Part shown: positions 24,519-33,249 of the stretch, piece by piece
How positions within the stretch are numbered: position 1 is the first letter of the stretch
Layout of the letters: each line of letters begins with the position of its first letter
NCBI GenBank assembly: GCA_964620535.1
Contig: CAZUHN010000053.1
Coordinates: 1-39,751, forward strand
Length of the DNA: 39,751 nt
Source of the DNA: CAZUHN01 sp964620535
Lineage (GTDB): Bacteria > UBA8248
Direction of reading: 5' to 3'
Made by a program: the position numbers and the translations under genes
The notes under the pieces: model-generated
Databases searched by the model: none
What the model saw: the letters and a program-made list of their open reading frames with translations, nothing else
What the model was told of the DNA's origin: nothing

Positions 24519-27323
24519 TCATGAACTCAATGGGTTGGGTTTTTCCGGAATGATGCCCATGTCTTTTATCGCTTTTTGGACCAAATCCATATGGATCTTC
24601 TTCTCCTTCGACAAGGACGAGAGAGTTGCAAGTACGATGTGGCGGGCATCAACTTCGAAAAAATCCCGAAGTGCAGCTCTTCCTCCACTTCTTCCGAACC
24701 CGTCGGTTCCAAGAGAGTGAAGAGGTCCTGGAATCCACTTGGCTATGGAGTCAGGCAGTGTTTTTACGTAATCGGAGACCGCGACAAAGACACCCGGCCG
24801 GGCGGAGAGGCACTGCGTGACGAAAGGCACTTTTGGTGCTTCGCCGGGGTGGAGCAGATTCCAGCGCTCCACACCCAACGCCTCACGGTGCAACTCCTTG
24901 TAACTTGTCACGCTCCAGACATCTGCGGCGACGTTATATTTCTCATCAAGGATTTCTTGCGCCTTTAGGGCTTCCCTGATTATTGCTCCACTTCCTAAGA
25001 GCTGTGCGCGAAGAGGATGATTTTTTTTGGCGGAAGGCTGGAAAAGGTACATTCCCTTGAGGATGCCTTCCTTCGCGCCCGCGGGCATCGGAGGCATGTC
25101 ATAGTTTTCATTTCCAACCGTGATGTAATAAAAAACTTTTTCCTGCTCTTCGTACATTCTTCGAATTCCGTCTCGTATGATCACGGCGAGTTCAAAAGCA
25201 TACGCCGGGTCATAGGTGATGAGATTCGGGACGGGATAGGCAAGAAGGTGGCTGTTTCCGTCTTGGTGTTGGAGGCCCTCCCCCGCCAAGGTCGTTCGGC
25301 CGGCGGTTCCGCCGATCATAAATCCCCGGCATTGCATGTCGGCGGCGGCCCAGACGAGATCACCGATTCGCTGAAGTCCGAACATGGAATAATAGATGAA
25401 GAACGGAATGGTGTTAACACCGTGCGTGGCGTAAGACGTCCCTGCGGCAATGAACGAGGCCATCGAGCCCGCTTCGGTGATTCCTTCTTCGAAGATCTGG
25501 CCGCCCTTGGATTCCTTGTAGTAGAGGAGGCTGTCCCTGTCTACGGGTTCATAGAGTTGACCGACGTGAGAGTAGATTCCAACCTGCCGGAATAAGGCTT
25601 CCATTCCGAACGTTCGCGCCTCATCCGGCACGATGGGGACGATGAGCTTGCCTATCTCCTTGTCGCGCAGCAACTTGGTGAGGATTCGCACGAAACCCAT
25701 GGTGGTTGAAACCTCCCGCCCATCCGTCCCGGCATAGAACTCCTCAAAAAGATCTTCCGGTGGGCTTTTTAGAGGCGTGTTTATTGTCTTTCGGATCGGT
25801 AAGAATCCGCCGAGCTTTTTCCTGCATTCGCGCATGTACTGAATCTCTTGGCTCTCTTCGGGGGGCCGGTAGAAGGGAGCAGAGGCTACCTCTTCATCCG
25901 TGAGAGGAATATCGAAGCGAGTCCGGAATTCGCGCATCTCTTCTTCATTCAACTTCTTTTGCTGATGGGTAATATTTTTTCCTTCGCCGCTCTCGCCAAG
26001 ACCGTATCCTTTGACCGTTTTGGCCAGAATGACTGTGGGTGCCCCTTCGTGCTCTACGGCACTTTTATAAGCCGTGTAAATTTTCTCCGGATCATGGCCG
26101 CCGCGGCGCATCCTGTTGAGTTGGGAGTTTGAGACCATATTTGCCAATTCGGCCAGACGCGTATCGCCTCCGAAAAAATGCTCCCGGAGATATTCATTTG
26201 CCCGGATTTTTTCAACGGCGTATTTTTGGTACTGCCCATCGACGGTCTCGTTCATCCGTTTCAGGAGAACGCCGTCCGTGTCATGCTCGATCAGCGGGTC
26301 CCAGTCATCGCCCCAGATGACCTTGATGACGTTCCAACCCGCACCGCGAAAGGCGGCCTCCAGTTCTTGAATAATCTTTCCATTGCCGCGGACGGGCCCG
26401 TCGAGTCTTTGGAGGTTGCAATTAATTACAAAGATTAAATTGTCCAGCTTCTCCCTTGCGGCCAAGGTGATGGCGCCGAGCGATTCGGGCTCGTCCGTCT
26501 CGCCGTCGCCCAGAAACGCCCACACTTTTGACCCGCTCGTCACCTTTAGGCCACGGTCTTCAAGGTAGCGATTGAACCGTGCCTGATAAATTGCCATAAG
26601 GGGGCCCAGTCCCATGGAGACGGTTGGAAATTCCCAGAAATCTTGCATGAGCCAGGGATGGGGGTAAGAGGAAAGACCTTTGTTTTTCTCCGTTTCGCGC
26701 CGGAAGTTTTCCAGCTGATCGGCGGTGATGCGGCCCTCTAAGAAGGCCCTCGCGTAGATTCCCGGCGCGCTATGCCCTTGGAAATAAATTTGGTCTCCGC
26801 TGTGCCCGTCTCCCTTGCCCCGGAAGAAATGGTTGAATCCGATCTCGAGTAACGTGGCCGCCGATGCGTATGTTGAGATATGGCCGCCAATTGCACTGTC
26901 GGCGCGGTTGGCCCGCACCACCATCGCCATCGCGTTCCAGCGAATAAGGCTTTTGATGCGCCGCTCGATATCTCGGTCGCCGGGAAAGGGAACCTGTTTT
27001 GAACGGGGTATGGTGTTTATGTAGGGGGTATTGGCCGAGAAGGAGAGCTCTACCCCCTTCCCTTGGAGGTAAATCTGAAGCTGTCGCAGGAGGTCCCTGA
27101 CACGCTCAGGCCCCCGGTTCTGGATGACGTATTCCAGGGATTCTCGCCACTCCCGATTTTCGATTTCATCGGGGGCGGATTTTTCCTCACCTTCAGAGGA
27201 GGGCGAGGCCTCCGAGGGGGAATTGTCGCCGTCGTCTTGATTTTGGCCGGCCAAGTGGCTGGGAAAGGAGGATTCGCCTGGGCCCGCGCCCATGGTTTTT
27301 GATTTTCCTTGCTCTTGTGTCAT
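24519..27323 (-). CDS. aceE: Pyruvate dehydrogenase E1, homodimeric type
   Basis: A 934-aa thiamine-diphosphate enzyme that decarboxylates pyruvate and reductively acetylates the E2 lipoyl group. The ThDP motif is complete: FLGDGETDEPE followed by LIFVINCNLQRLDGPVRGN (GDG...NCN). Other AceE landmarks are PHPWLMQDFWEFPTVSMGLG, GKNITHQQKKLNEEEM and the C-terminal DGFGRSGGRAALRDFFEVD. E. coli AceE has 887 residues. The surplus is mainly an acidic, Ser/Glu/Asp-rich N-terminal extension of about 55 residues before NREWRESLEYVIQNRG. The N-terminus of AceE binds E2, so the extension may affect docking. ATG at 27323 has AAGGAGG about 11 bases upstream, slightly long. Confidence 0.97.
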   Translation of the reverse strand: MTQEQGKSKTMGAGPGESSFPSHLAGQNQDDGDNSPSEASPSSEGEEKSAPDEIENREWRESLEYVIQNRGPERVRDLLRQLQIYLQGKGVELSFSANTPYINTIPRSKQVPFPGDRDIERRIKSLIRWNAMAMVVRANRADSAIGGHISTYASAATLLEIGFNHFFRGKGDGHSGDQIYFQGHSAPGIYARAFLEGRITADQLENFRRETEKNKGLSSYPHPWLMQDFWEFPTVSMGLGPLMAIYQARFNRYLEDRGLKVTSGSKVWAFLGDGETDEPESLGAITLAAREKLDNLIFVINCNLQRLDGPVRGNGKIIQELEAAFRGAGWNVIKVIWGDDWDPLIEHDTDGVLLKRMNETVDGQYQKYAVEKIRANEYLREHFFGGDTRLAELANMVSNSQLNRMRRGGHDPEKIYTAYKSAVEHEGAPTVILAKTVKGYGLGESGEGKNITHQQKKLNEEEMREFRTRFDIPLTDEEVASAPFYRPPEESQEIQYMRECRKKLGGFLPIRKTINTPLKSPPEDLFEEFYAGTDGREVSTTMGFVRILTKLLRDKEIGKLIVPIVPDEARTFGMEALFRQVGIYSHVGQLYEPVDRDSLLYYKESKGGQIFEEGITEAGSMASFIAAGTSYATHGVNTIPFFIYYSMFGLQRIGDLVWAAADMQCRGFMIGGTAGRTTLAGEGLQHQDGNSHLLAYPVPNLITYDPAYAFELAVIIRDGIRRMYEEQEKVFYYITVGNENYDMPPMPAGAKEGILKGMYLFQPSAKKNHPLRAQLLGSGAIIREALKAQEILDEKYNVAADVWSVTSYKELHREALGVERWNLLHPGEAPKVPFVTQCLSARPGVFVAVSDYVKTLPDSIAKWIPGPLHSLGTDGFGRSGGRAALRDFFEVDARHIVLATLSSLSKEKKIHMDLVQKAIKDMGIIPEKPNPLSS

Positions 27324-27770
27324 CGAAGGTTTAGCCTCCTTGCGCGCGTCAACCCGCGCATAACCACATATTATATATATGTAAGTATCTCACTCGGCGG
27401 TATGTCGGCAAATATGGATGACACATTCCTTGACGGGCTTTTTCCGCTCGCTCGCAGGGACTCTGGGGATGGGATCCCCGCCCGGCGGCGGGAGTCTCAG
27501 GGTCCAGGTGACGCCCCTTCCCGAATGCGGTGCAGGAAGTGCGAGGTGAAATTAATACCTGCTTTTCTTCTTTTTCGCCCATTCACTCCGGCCGGCCGGG
27601 CTGGAAACGGGAGACTTGTGAACATTAATTGAAGTAGCACGTTAGAGAAATTATGCGTATATTGGCGCCAGGTGAACTAAATTTCCTTTAGAGGGTTTGG
27701 CCAAAGGCATTTCTGGCGCTAGAGAGTCATGGCGATGACATATGAGTTCAAACTAGGGGTCTGAGGCGAT
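27324..27770. promoter_or_regulatory. Divergent control region between aceEF and korAB
   Basis: This 447-bp gap holds no gene I can support. It should carry promoters for both operons. On the minus strand a perfect TATAAT lies at 27370-27375, 47 bases before the aceE start, within an AT-rich island (27361-27390), but no good -35 is at the right distance. On the plus side the sequence is AT-richer from 27610 to 27700, without a clear box. A short open frame at 27309-27632 has no family features. Confidence 0.4.
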
Positions 27771-29768
27771 ATGGCTAAAGAAATCACTATAGGAATCGCG
27801 GGTGCTGCGGGCGATGGATTGGACAAGATCGGAGACACCCTTGCCCGCACGGCAGCCCGGCTGGGGCTTCACGTTTTCGCTTACAACAGTTATCAGTCGC
27901 TGATCCGCGGCGGGCACACCTGGCTGCGTCTGCGGATCGGGGAGGAAAAGGTAGAATGCCACGGTGATCACTTAAATGTGTTGATCGCCCTCAACGAGGA
28001 TAGCATCGAGCGCCATGCCCCCGAAATAGATTCCGGCGGAGCGATCCTATTTAACAGTTCCCGGCTGACTTGCGACTCCTTCCTGGTTCCCGAGGGAGTG
28101 CAGGTGGCCGGTTTGCCCGTGAGGGACATTACCAAGGACCTGGGACAACTCCTGCCCGTGATGCAGAACTCGGTGGCGCTGGGCGCGTTGATTCACATGG
28201 TTGGCTTCGACCTGAATGTGACCGTCGACCTTATCGCCGAGACCTTCAGGCACAAGGGCGATAAAGTTATCGAGCAAAATGTCAATGTGCTTAAGGTGGG
28301 TTATGAATACGCGGTGAGGGATTTAAACCCCGTCGACCGTAAGTGGAATTTTTCCCGAAAACGACGCTCCATCGTGACCGGAAACCTCACAATCGCGCTG
28401 GGCGCGGTGGCGGGTGGCTGCAAGTTCTATTCGGCCTACCCCATGAGCCCCGCTTCCTACATTCTCCATTGGCTTGCCAGCCACAGTGAAAAGTGCGGTG
28501 TGCTGGTCAAGCAAGTCGAGGATGAGATCGCGGTGGTCAATTTGGCCATCGGTGCGGGCCATGCAGGTGTACGTTCCATGTGTGCCACCTCGGGGGGTGG
28601 GTTCGCCCTGATGAGCGAAAGTGTGGGGATGGCAGGGATGATTGAGGCGCCAGTGGTCATCGTCAACGTACAGCGCGGGGGGCCTTCCACCGGGATGCCC
28701 ACAAAGACCGAGCAGGCCGATCTGAATCAGGCCGTGGGCGCCTCCCAGGGAGACTTTCCGCGCGTAATCATGGCCCCCAAAGATGCGACTGACGCCTTCT
28801 ACGCCGCTGTTGAGTCCTTCAACCTCGCTGAAAAGTTTCAGCTCCCGGTCATCATCATCTCCGACCTATTGCTGGGCGAGCACCGGTCCACCGTCGATCC
28901 CGAGGCCCTTACGTCAGATGTCCCCATCGAGCGCGGCGAGTTGCTTACAGAGCCGCCCGCCGTCCTCGGTCCCAACGGCTATAACCGTTATGCCATAACC
29001 CCCTCGGGCATTTCTCCCCGCGGCCTTCCCGGCACCAAGGGGATGGTCCATGTCGCGGGCACTGATGAGCACGATGAACAAGGAGTCTACGTCACCGATG
29101 AGTACACCTGCCCGGCCGTTCGCCGCAAGATGCTAGAAAAACGCATGCGGAAGATGGTCAGTGTACTGGAGGCGCTGACGCCGCCGACCCTCGAAGGCCC
29201 GTCCGAAGCGGATGTTACCTTGATTGGCTGGGGCTCCACATGGGGCGCCATCCGAGAGGCCGCTGACGGGTTGACCGAAGCGGGAATCCCGACAAATAAT
29301 CTGCACTTCAAGTATATCCACCCCTTCCACTCTAAGGAGGCGAAGGAGATCCTGGGGTCTTGCAAGCGCACCATCGCAGTGGAGGGAAATTTCAGCGGTC
29401 AGTTTGCCCGCCACCTTCGGGCAGAGACTGGGATCTCCGTGGATCACTTAATCACGAAGTATGATGGGGAGCCGTTCGAACCCGCCCAAATCATCCGCCG
29501 GGTCCGGGACATCGTCGAAAATCGGCCGTTTGACGGCCGGGTGGAGGAAAATGAGGCTCGAGATATCGCTTATCGCTACATCCGAATCCACCTGGAGAAC
29601 AAAGCGCGGCCGAACCGCGTTGTTCATGTCGCCGAGAACGGCTATGGCGAATCCGTGTGGGATGTCGAGATCGTTGACCGTGCGGAACTCGACCCGCGCG
29701 GGAAGCTCATCATCGGTGCGGAGACTGGCTCCATCTACATGTGGGAGCCGGTGACCGCGGAGAGATAA
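27771..29768 (+). CDS. korA: 2-oxoacid:ferredoxin oxidoreductase, fused gamma-alpha subunit (KorA type)
   Basis: A 665-aa subunit. Residues 1 to about 190 form the gamma domain (GIAGAAGDGLDKIGDTLAR, then NSYQSLIRGGHTWLRLRIG). Residues about 215-450 are the pyrimidine-binding domain (YSAYPMSPASYILHWLA, VKQVEDEIAVVNLAIGAGHA, CATSGGGFALMSESVGMAG). The C-terminal part has the transketolase C-like domain (IGWGSTWGAIREAADGL). This gamma-alpha fusion pairs with a separate beta subunit. The pair oxidises a 2-oxoacid, most often 2-oxoglutarate for this architecture, to acyl-CoA with ferredoxin as acceptor. Pyruvate or branched-chain substrates are possible. korB follows after 79 bases. Confidence 0.93.
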   Translation: MAKEITIGIAGAAGDGLDKIGDTLARTAARLGLHVFAYNSYQSLIRGGHTWLRLRIGEEKVECHGDHLNVLIALNEDSIERHAPEIDSGGAILFNSSRLTCDSFLVPEGVQVAGLPVRDITKDLGQLLPVMQNSVALGALIHMVGFDLNVTVDLIAETFRHKGDKVIEQNVNVLKVGYEYAVRDLNPVDRKWNFSRKRRSIVTGNLTIALGAVAGGCKFYSAYPMSPASYILHWLASHSEKCGVLVKQVEDEIAVVNLAIGAGHAGVRSMCATSGGGFALMSESVGMAGMIEAPVVIVNVQRGGPSTGMPTKTEQADLNQAVGASQGDFPRVIMAPKDATDAFYAAVESFNLAEKFQLPVIIISDLLLGEHRSTVDPEALTSDVPIERGELLTEPPAVLGPNGYNRYAITPSGISPRGLPGTKGMVHVAGTDEHDEQGVYVTDEYTCPAVRRKMLEKRMRKMVSVLEALTPPTLEGPSEADVTLIGWGSTWGAIREAADGLTEAGIPTNNLHFKYIHPFHSKEAKEILGSCKRTIAVEGNFSGQFARHLRAETGISVDHLITKYDGEPFEPAQIIRRVRDIVENRPFDGRVEENEARDIAYRYIRIHLENKARPNRVVHVAENGYGESVWDVEIVDRAELDPRGKLIIGAETGSIYMWEPVTAER

Positions 29769-29847
29769 GCGCCCAAAGGCGCAATAACGAGAAAATGACA
29801 TCATGGCTGATTGATTTCAGCCAGATTACTCTTGAAGGAGCGATGGC

Positions 29848-30744
29848 ATGTCGGTAACTCAAGAATTGACCCTAAGTAGCTACAAGGGATTGGTAGATCC
29901 CGATTGGTGCCCGGGTTGCGGCGACTTCGGGGTGCTGAAATCGCTCAAGGCCGCCGCCGCCGAACTGGGAATCCCTCCTCATGAGATACTCGTTGTATCG
30001 GGCATCGGGTGCTCGTCTTGCCTGCCAGGCTTCATCAATGCTTACGGGATCCACAGCCTGCACGGACGTGCCCTGCCTGTGGCCACCGGCGCCGCGCTAG
30101 CCAACCACAACCTCCATGTTGTGGCTACCGGCGGCGATGGCGATGGCTACGGGATCGGGAGTGCCCACTTCATCCACGCCATGCGTCGCAACCTGAACCT
30201 CACCTATATCGTTATGAACAATCAAATCTATGGTCTGACCACAGGCCAGACATCTCCGACCACATCGGAAGGCCACAAGACCAAGAGCACGCCGAGCGGA
30301 AACACCGAAAAGCCAATCAATCCTCTTGCTCTGGCTCTAGTCGCCGGGGCCACCTACGTGGCCCGCGCATTCTCGGGAAACCCGAAGCATATGACAAAAC
30401 TTGTCACCGACGGCATCGCCCATCGAGGATTTTCGCTGATTGATGTTTTAAGCCCGTGCGTGACGTATAACAACATTAATACTTACCCTTGGTTCAAAGA
30501 GCGCGTATACACCCTGGAGGAGAAGGGTCACGATCCCGGAGACATCAAGGCGGCGATTGATCGCTCTTTCGAGTTAGGTGACCGCAGTGACCGAATCGAC
30601 CGTATCCCCATTGGGCTTTTCTACCGGATTGAGGAGCCCATATACGATGATAGCGAGCCGATTCTCGAAAGGGACGCCTTGGTGAACCAGCCGCTGGGGG
30701 TGAGCCGAGAGACATTTGAGGAGTTGTTGGAGGAATCGATGTAA
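29848..30744 (+). CDS. korB: 2-oxoacid:ferredoxin oxidoreductase, beta subunit (KorB type)
   Basis: A 298-aa ThDP- and [4Fe-4S]-binding subunit. Cluster ligands match the family spacing: C21 and C24 (DWCPGCGDF), C55 (GIGCSSC) and C204 (LSPCVTYNN). The ThDP motif is ATGGDGDGYGIG (about 94-104) followed by MNNQIYGLTTGQ. NINTYPWFKERVYTLEE is also typical of the C-terminal segment. ATG at 29848 lies after GGAG. With KorA it forms an alpha2beta2-like complex in the cytoplasm. No ferredoxin or delta subunit gene is adjacent, so the electron acceptor must be encoded elsewhere. Confidence 0.94.
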   Translation: MSVTQELTLSSYKGLVDPDWCPGCGDFGVLKSLKAAAAELGIPPHEILVVSGIGCSSCLPGFINAYGIHSLHGRALPVATGAALANHNLHVVATGGDGDGYGIGSAHFIHAMRRNLNLTYIVMNNQIYGLTTGQTSPTTSEGHKTKSTPSGNTEKPINPLALALVAGATYVARAFSGNPKHMTKLVTDGIAHRGFSLIDVLSPCVTYNNINTYPWFKERVYTLEEKGHDPGDIKAAIDRSFELGDRSDRIDRIPIGLFYRIEEPIYDDSEPILERDALVNQPLGVSRETFEELLEESM

Positions 30745-30951
30745 GGCTGTCTCCGCCACACGAAAACGGATCAAGTTAATCAAATCCCCGTGCCAGTGGT
30801 TACGAGGGTTTGTTCTCGCCTTCCGGGGAATATTTTCAGAGTTTCAATCCGCCAAATTCACAATTCTCAGGCGTATCATCGAGCGGCCGGGTTTAATTGG
30901 ATGACTGCCCCTGGCGGTGCGGAATATTGTAGGAATTTAGGATCCTGTGGA

Positions 30952-31995
30952 TTATTGCGGAGCGAGAATAATCTTAATGGCCCCTTCCTGCCGCTCACGC
31001 ATGAGCTGAATTCCCCGCTCGACCATTTCGAGAGGGAGTATATGGGTGATTATCGGGCGCACGTCGATTTTTCCGGTGGCCACCAGCTCGATGCACACCC
31101 GGAAAGTGTTGGGATGGCCCCGGCTCCCGATTAAGTCCTTTTCCTGATCCTGGAGCTCCAGAATCGGAACCGGGCACTCCTCCGATTCGAAGCTTCCTAC
31201 CGCCACAGCTCTGCCGCCCCGGCGGAGCATCTTGATGGCTTGGCGGATTGTTTTTTTCTGTCCCCCGCCAACGAGTTCAAGAACCGCGTCCGCCCCATGG
31301 CCATTCGTGAGTTCCCGAACCTCTTCGATGGGGTCGGCATTCGAGATGTTAATAGATTCATCCGCACACATTCGGTGGGCTACTTTCAACCTGTCCGCTA
31401 CTTCATCGACGACGATGGCGCGCGCCTCCGCCATTTTCGCAATGGATAGCGCGCACAATCCAACAGGTCCCAGTCCCATGATGACAACGGTCTCTCCTTT
31501 TTCGATGCGCGCGCGTGTCATGACTGCATGGTAGGCGGTACCGAGTGTTTGCATAACGGCTCCCATCGCATCGTCGATTTCCTCTGGAAGGGGTATCACG
31601 CACTTGGCCGGGGCGACGACGTGTTGGCTGTAGGCCCCGTCCACGTTGAAACCGATGGAGCGTGCGCCGCGGCAAAGATTCTCTCTTCCTGATTTGCAAT
31701 AATCACAAGTGCCGCAAGCGACGTGATTTTCGATGCAGGCTTTAGTATTGAGTTCAATGTCCTCCACATCTGGCCCCAGGGCGACGACCCGTCCCGCGAA
31801 CTCATGCCCCGGGATAACGGGAAATTTCGCCCGGATGAAATGTCCTTCATACAGGTGGATATCGCTTCCGCACATGGCGCAGGCGTCCACCTCCACCAGA
31901 ACCTCGCCCCGTCCCGGCTGGGGGGTGGGGCGTTCTTCGAGAACGAGTTTTCGCGGTGCGTGAAGAACAGCGGAGAGAGAGACATGTTCGCGCAA
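30952..31995 (-). CDS. Zinc-dependent medium-chain alcohol/polyol dehydrogenase
   Basis: An oxidoreductase of about 347 aa of the MDR superfamily (threonine/sorbitol dehydrogenase-like). Catalytic zinc residues are in CAMCGSDIHLYEGH and PGHEFAGRVVALG. The structural zinc loop has four cysteines in ENHVACGTCDYCKSGRENLC. The NAD(P)-binding loop reads VVIMGLGPVGLCAL. Start chosen: TTG at 31995, eight bases after GGAG, giving REHVSLSAVLHAPRKLVLEE. The same frame is open to 32211, but that part overlaps the divergent gene's region and is not family-like. A (TC)5 tract sits just inside the start. It is divergent from two sugar- or inositol-type dehydrogenases, which suggests a small polyol or sugar-acid pathway. 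Confidence 0.9.
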   Translation of the reverse strand: MREHVSLSAVLHAPRKLVLEERPTPQPGRGEVLVEVDACAMCGSDIHLYEGHFIRAKFPVIPGHEFAGRVVALGPDVEDIELNTKACIENHVACGTCDYCKSGRENLCRGARSIGFNVDGAYSQHVVAPAKCVIPLPEEIDDAMGAVMQTLGTAYHAVMTRARIEKGETVVIMGLGPVGLCALSIAKMAEARAIVVDEVADRLKVAHRMCADESINISNADPIEEVRELTNGHGADAVLELVGGGQKKTIRQAIKMLRRGGRAVAVGSFESEECPVPILELQDQEKDLIGSRGHPNTFRVCIELVATGKIDVRPIITHILPLEMVERGIQLMRERQEGAIKIILAPQ

Positions 31996-32149
31996 GGAAC
32001 TTGCTCCATGCAATGAATTGTGACGAAGAGTTCGACGATTTTCTCCAAAGGTATACCACTTCGAAGAAACCTCGCAAACGGTTGCCGGTCCCAAAGTCGG
32101 GTGGTAGGATTCCCGTCGCTCTCTGAAACATCTCTTGCAGGAGAATGTC

Positions 32150-33241
32150 GTGACCCGCGGTAAGCCGGAAGCCGGGATTGGCCTCATCGGTGCGGGCCGG
32201 ATGGGGACCATCCGCTCTCACCTTGCAAGCGGTTCGCCCATGGTCAATTTTCTCGCCATCGCGGATATCGATCCGGAGCGGGCCGCCGCCTTGGCTCAGC
32301 AGACCGAAGCGGCGTTTCACACCTCGGACAACCTCGCCGTTATCGAACATCCCCAAGTGGACGCTATCATCGTTTCCACGCCTGAGGGTGAACATACCGA
32401 ATCGATTTGCCTGGCCCTTGAACGGGGGAAGCCCGTCTTGGTAGAGAAGCCCCTCGCCCTTACTTTGGAGGACGCGGTCAAAATTCTCGCCGCCCGCGAC
32501 CGCGGAGGCGCGGAAATATACGTTGGTTACACCCAGCGCCTTCGCCGCCGCTACCTTTCGATAAAGCATCAAATCGAAGAGGGGAAGTTGGGCGAGCTCC
32601 TAGCCGCGCGCCTTACGATTTACATTCCGCGAAGCGTTGCACGGCAGGTCTATGCCCGCTCGTGGGAGGCGAGTCCGTTTACGGGTTCGCTTACCTATAT
32701 GGCGGACATGGCCCTTTGGTTCTTCGCTCCGAGTCGGCCCATTCGGGTTTTCGCGCAAGGAGGGGGAGGGGTGTTCCCCGAGCATCCCAACGGTATCGGC
32801 GATTACGGCTGGGCCATAGTCACTTTTGAAAATGGCGCCTCGGTGAGCCTGGGCTGTTCCTGGAACTTGCCGGAGCACTGGCCGGCATACGTGGCCAGCG
32901 TTGGGATGGAAATCTTCGGAACCGAAGGGGCCGTCGCGGTGGATGACTTTCACAAGGATGTGATCCTGGTGTCCGGCGAGGCGATACCTTCTCCCTATGT
33001 GCCGAACAATTCAATGGAGGTCGCTTTTCTGGGTTCCCAGATGCCCGGGGATTGGGCCATGGGGGATTTTGTGGGGCCGATGCGGGAGGAAACGAGACTC
33101 TTCCTTGAGCGGGTTACGACCGGGAGGGAGGTGCCCCTCTGCAACGGGCAGGCCGGCCATGCGGCGCTGGAACTCACTCTGGCCATGGAAAGAAGCGCCG
33201 TGGCGGGAGGAGAAGTTTTGCCGCTTCCCTTGGGAAGTTAG
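32150..33241 (+). CDS. Gfo/Idh/MocA-family oxidoreductase, copy 1
   Basis: A 363-aa NAD(P)-dependent dehydrogenase. The Rossmann N-terminus reads GIGLIGAGRMGTIRSHL. IIVSTPEGEHTE follows, and then the signature catalytic-lysine motif GKPVLVEKPLALTLEDA. The C-terminal alpha/beta domain contains YVGYTQRLRRRYLSIK and FTGSLTYMADMALWFF. Members oxidise or isomerise sugars, inositols and related hydroxy acids. Start chosen: GTG at 32150, seven bases after AGGAG. A TTG at 32135 is the in-frame alternative. The next gene, eight bases on, is a full-length paralogue. Confidence 0.9.
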   Translation: MTRGKPEAGIGLIGAGRMGTIRSHLASGSPMVNFLAIADIDPERAAALAQQTEAAFHTSDNLAVIEHPQVDAIIVSTPEGEHTESICLALERGKPVLVEKPLALTLEDAVKILAARDRGGAEIYVGYTQRLRRRYLSIKHQIEEGKLGELLAARLTIYIPRSVARQVYARSWEASPFTGSLTYMADMALWFFAPSRPIRVFAQGGGGVFPEHPNGIGDYGWAIVTFENGASVSLGCSWNLPEHWPAYVASVGMEIFGTEGAVAVDDFHKDVILVSGEAIPSPYVPNNSMEVAFLGSQMPGDWAMGDFVGPMREETRLFLERVTTGREVPLCNGQAGHAALELTLAMERSAVAGGEVLPLPLGS

Positions 33242-33249
33242 GGGGCGAA

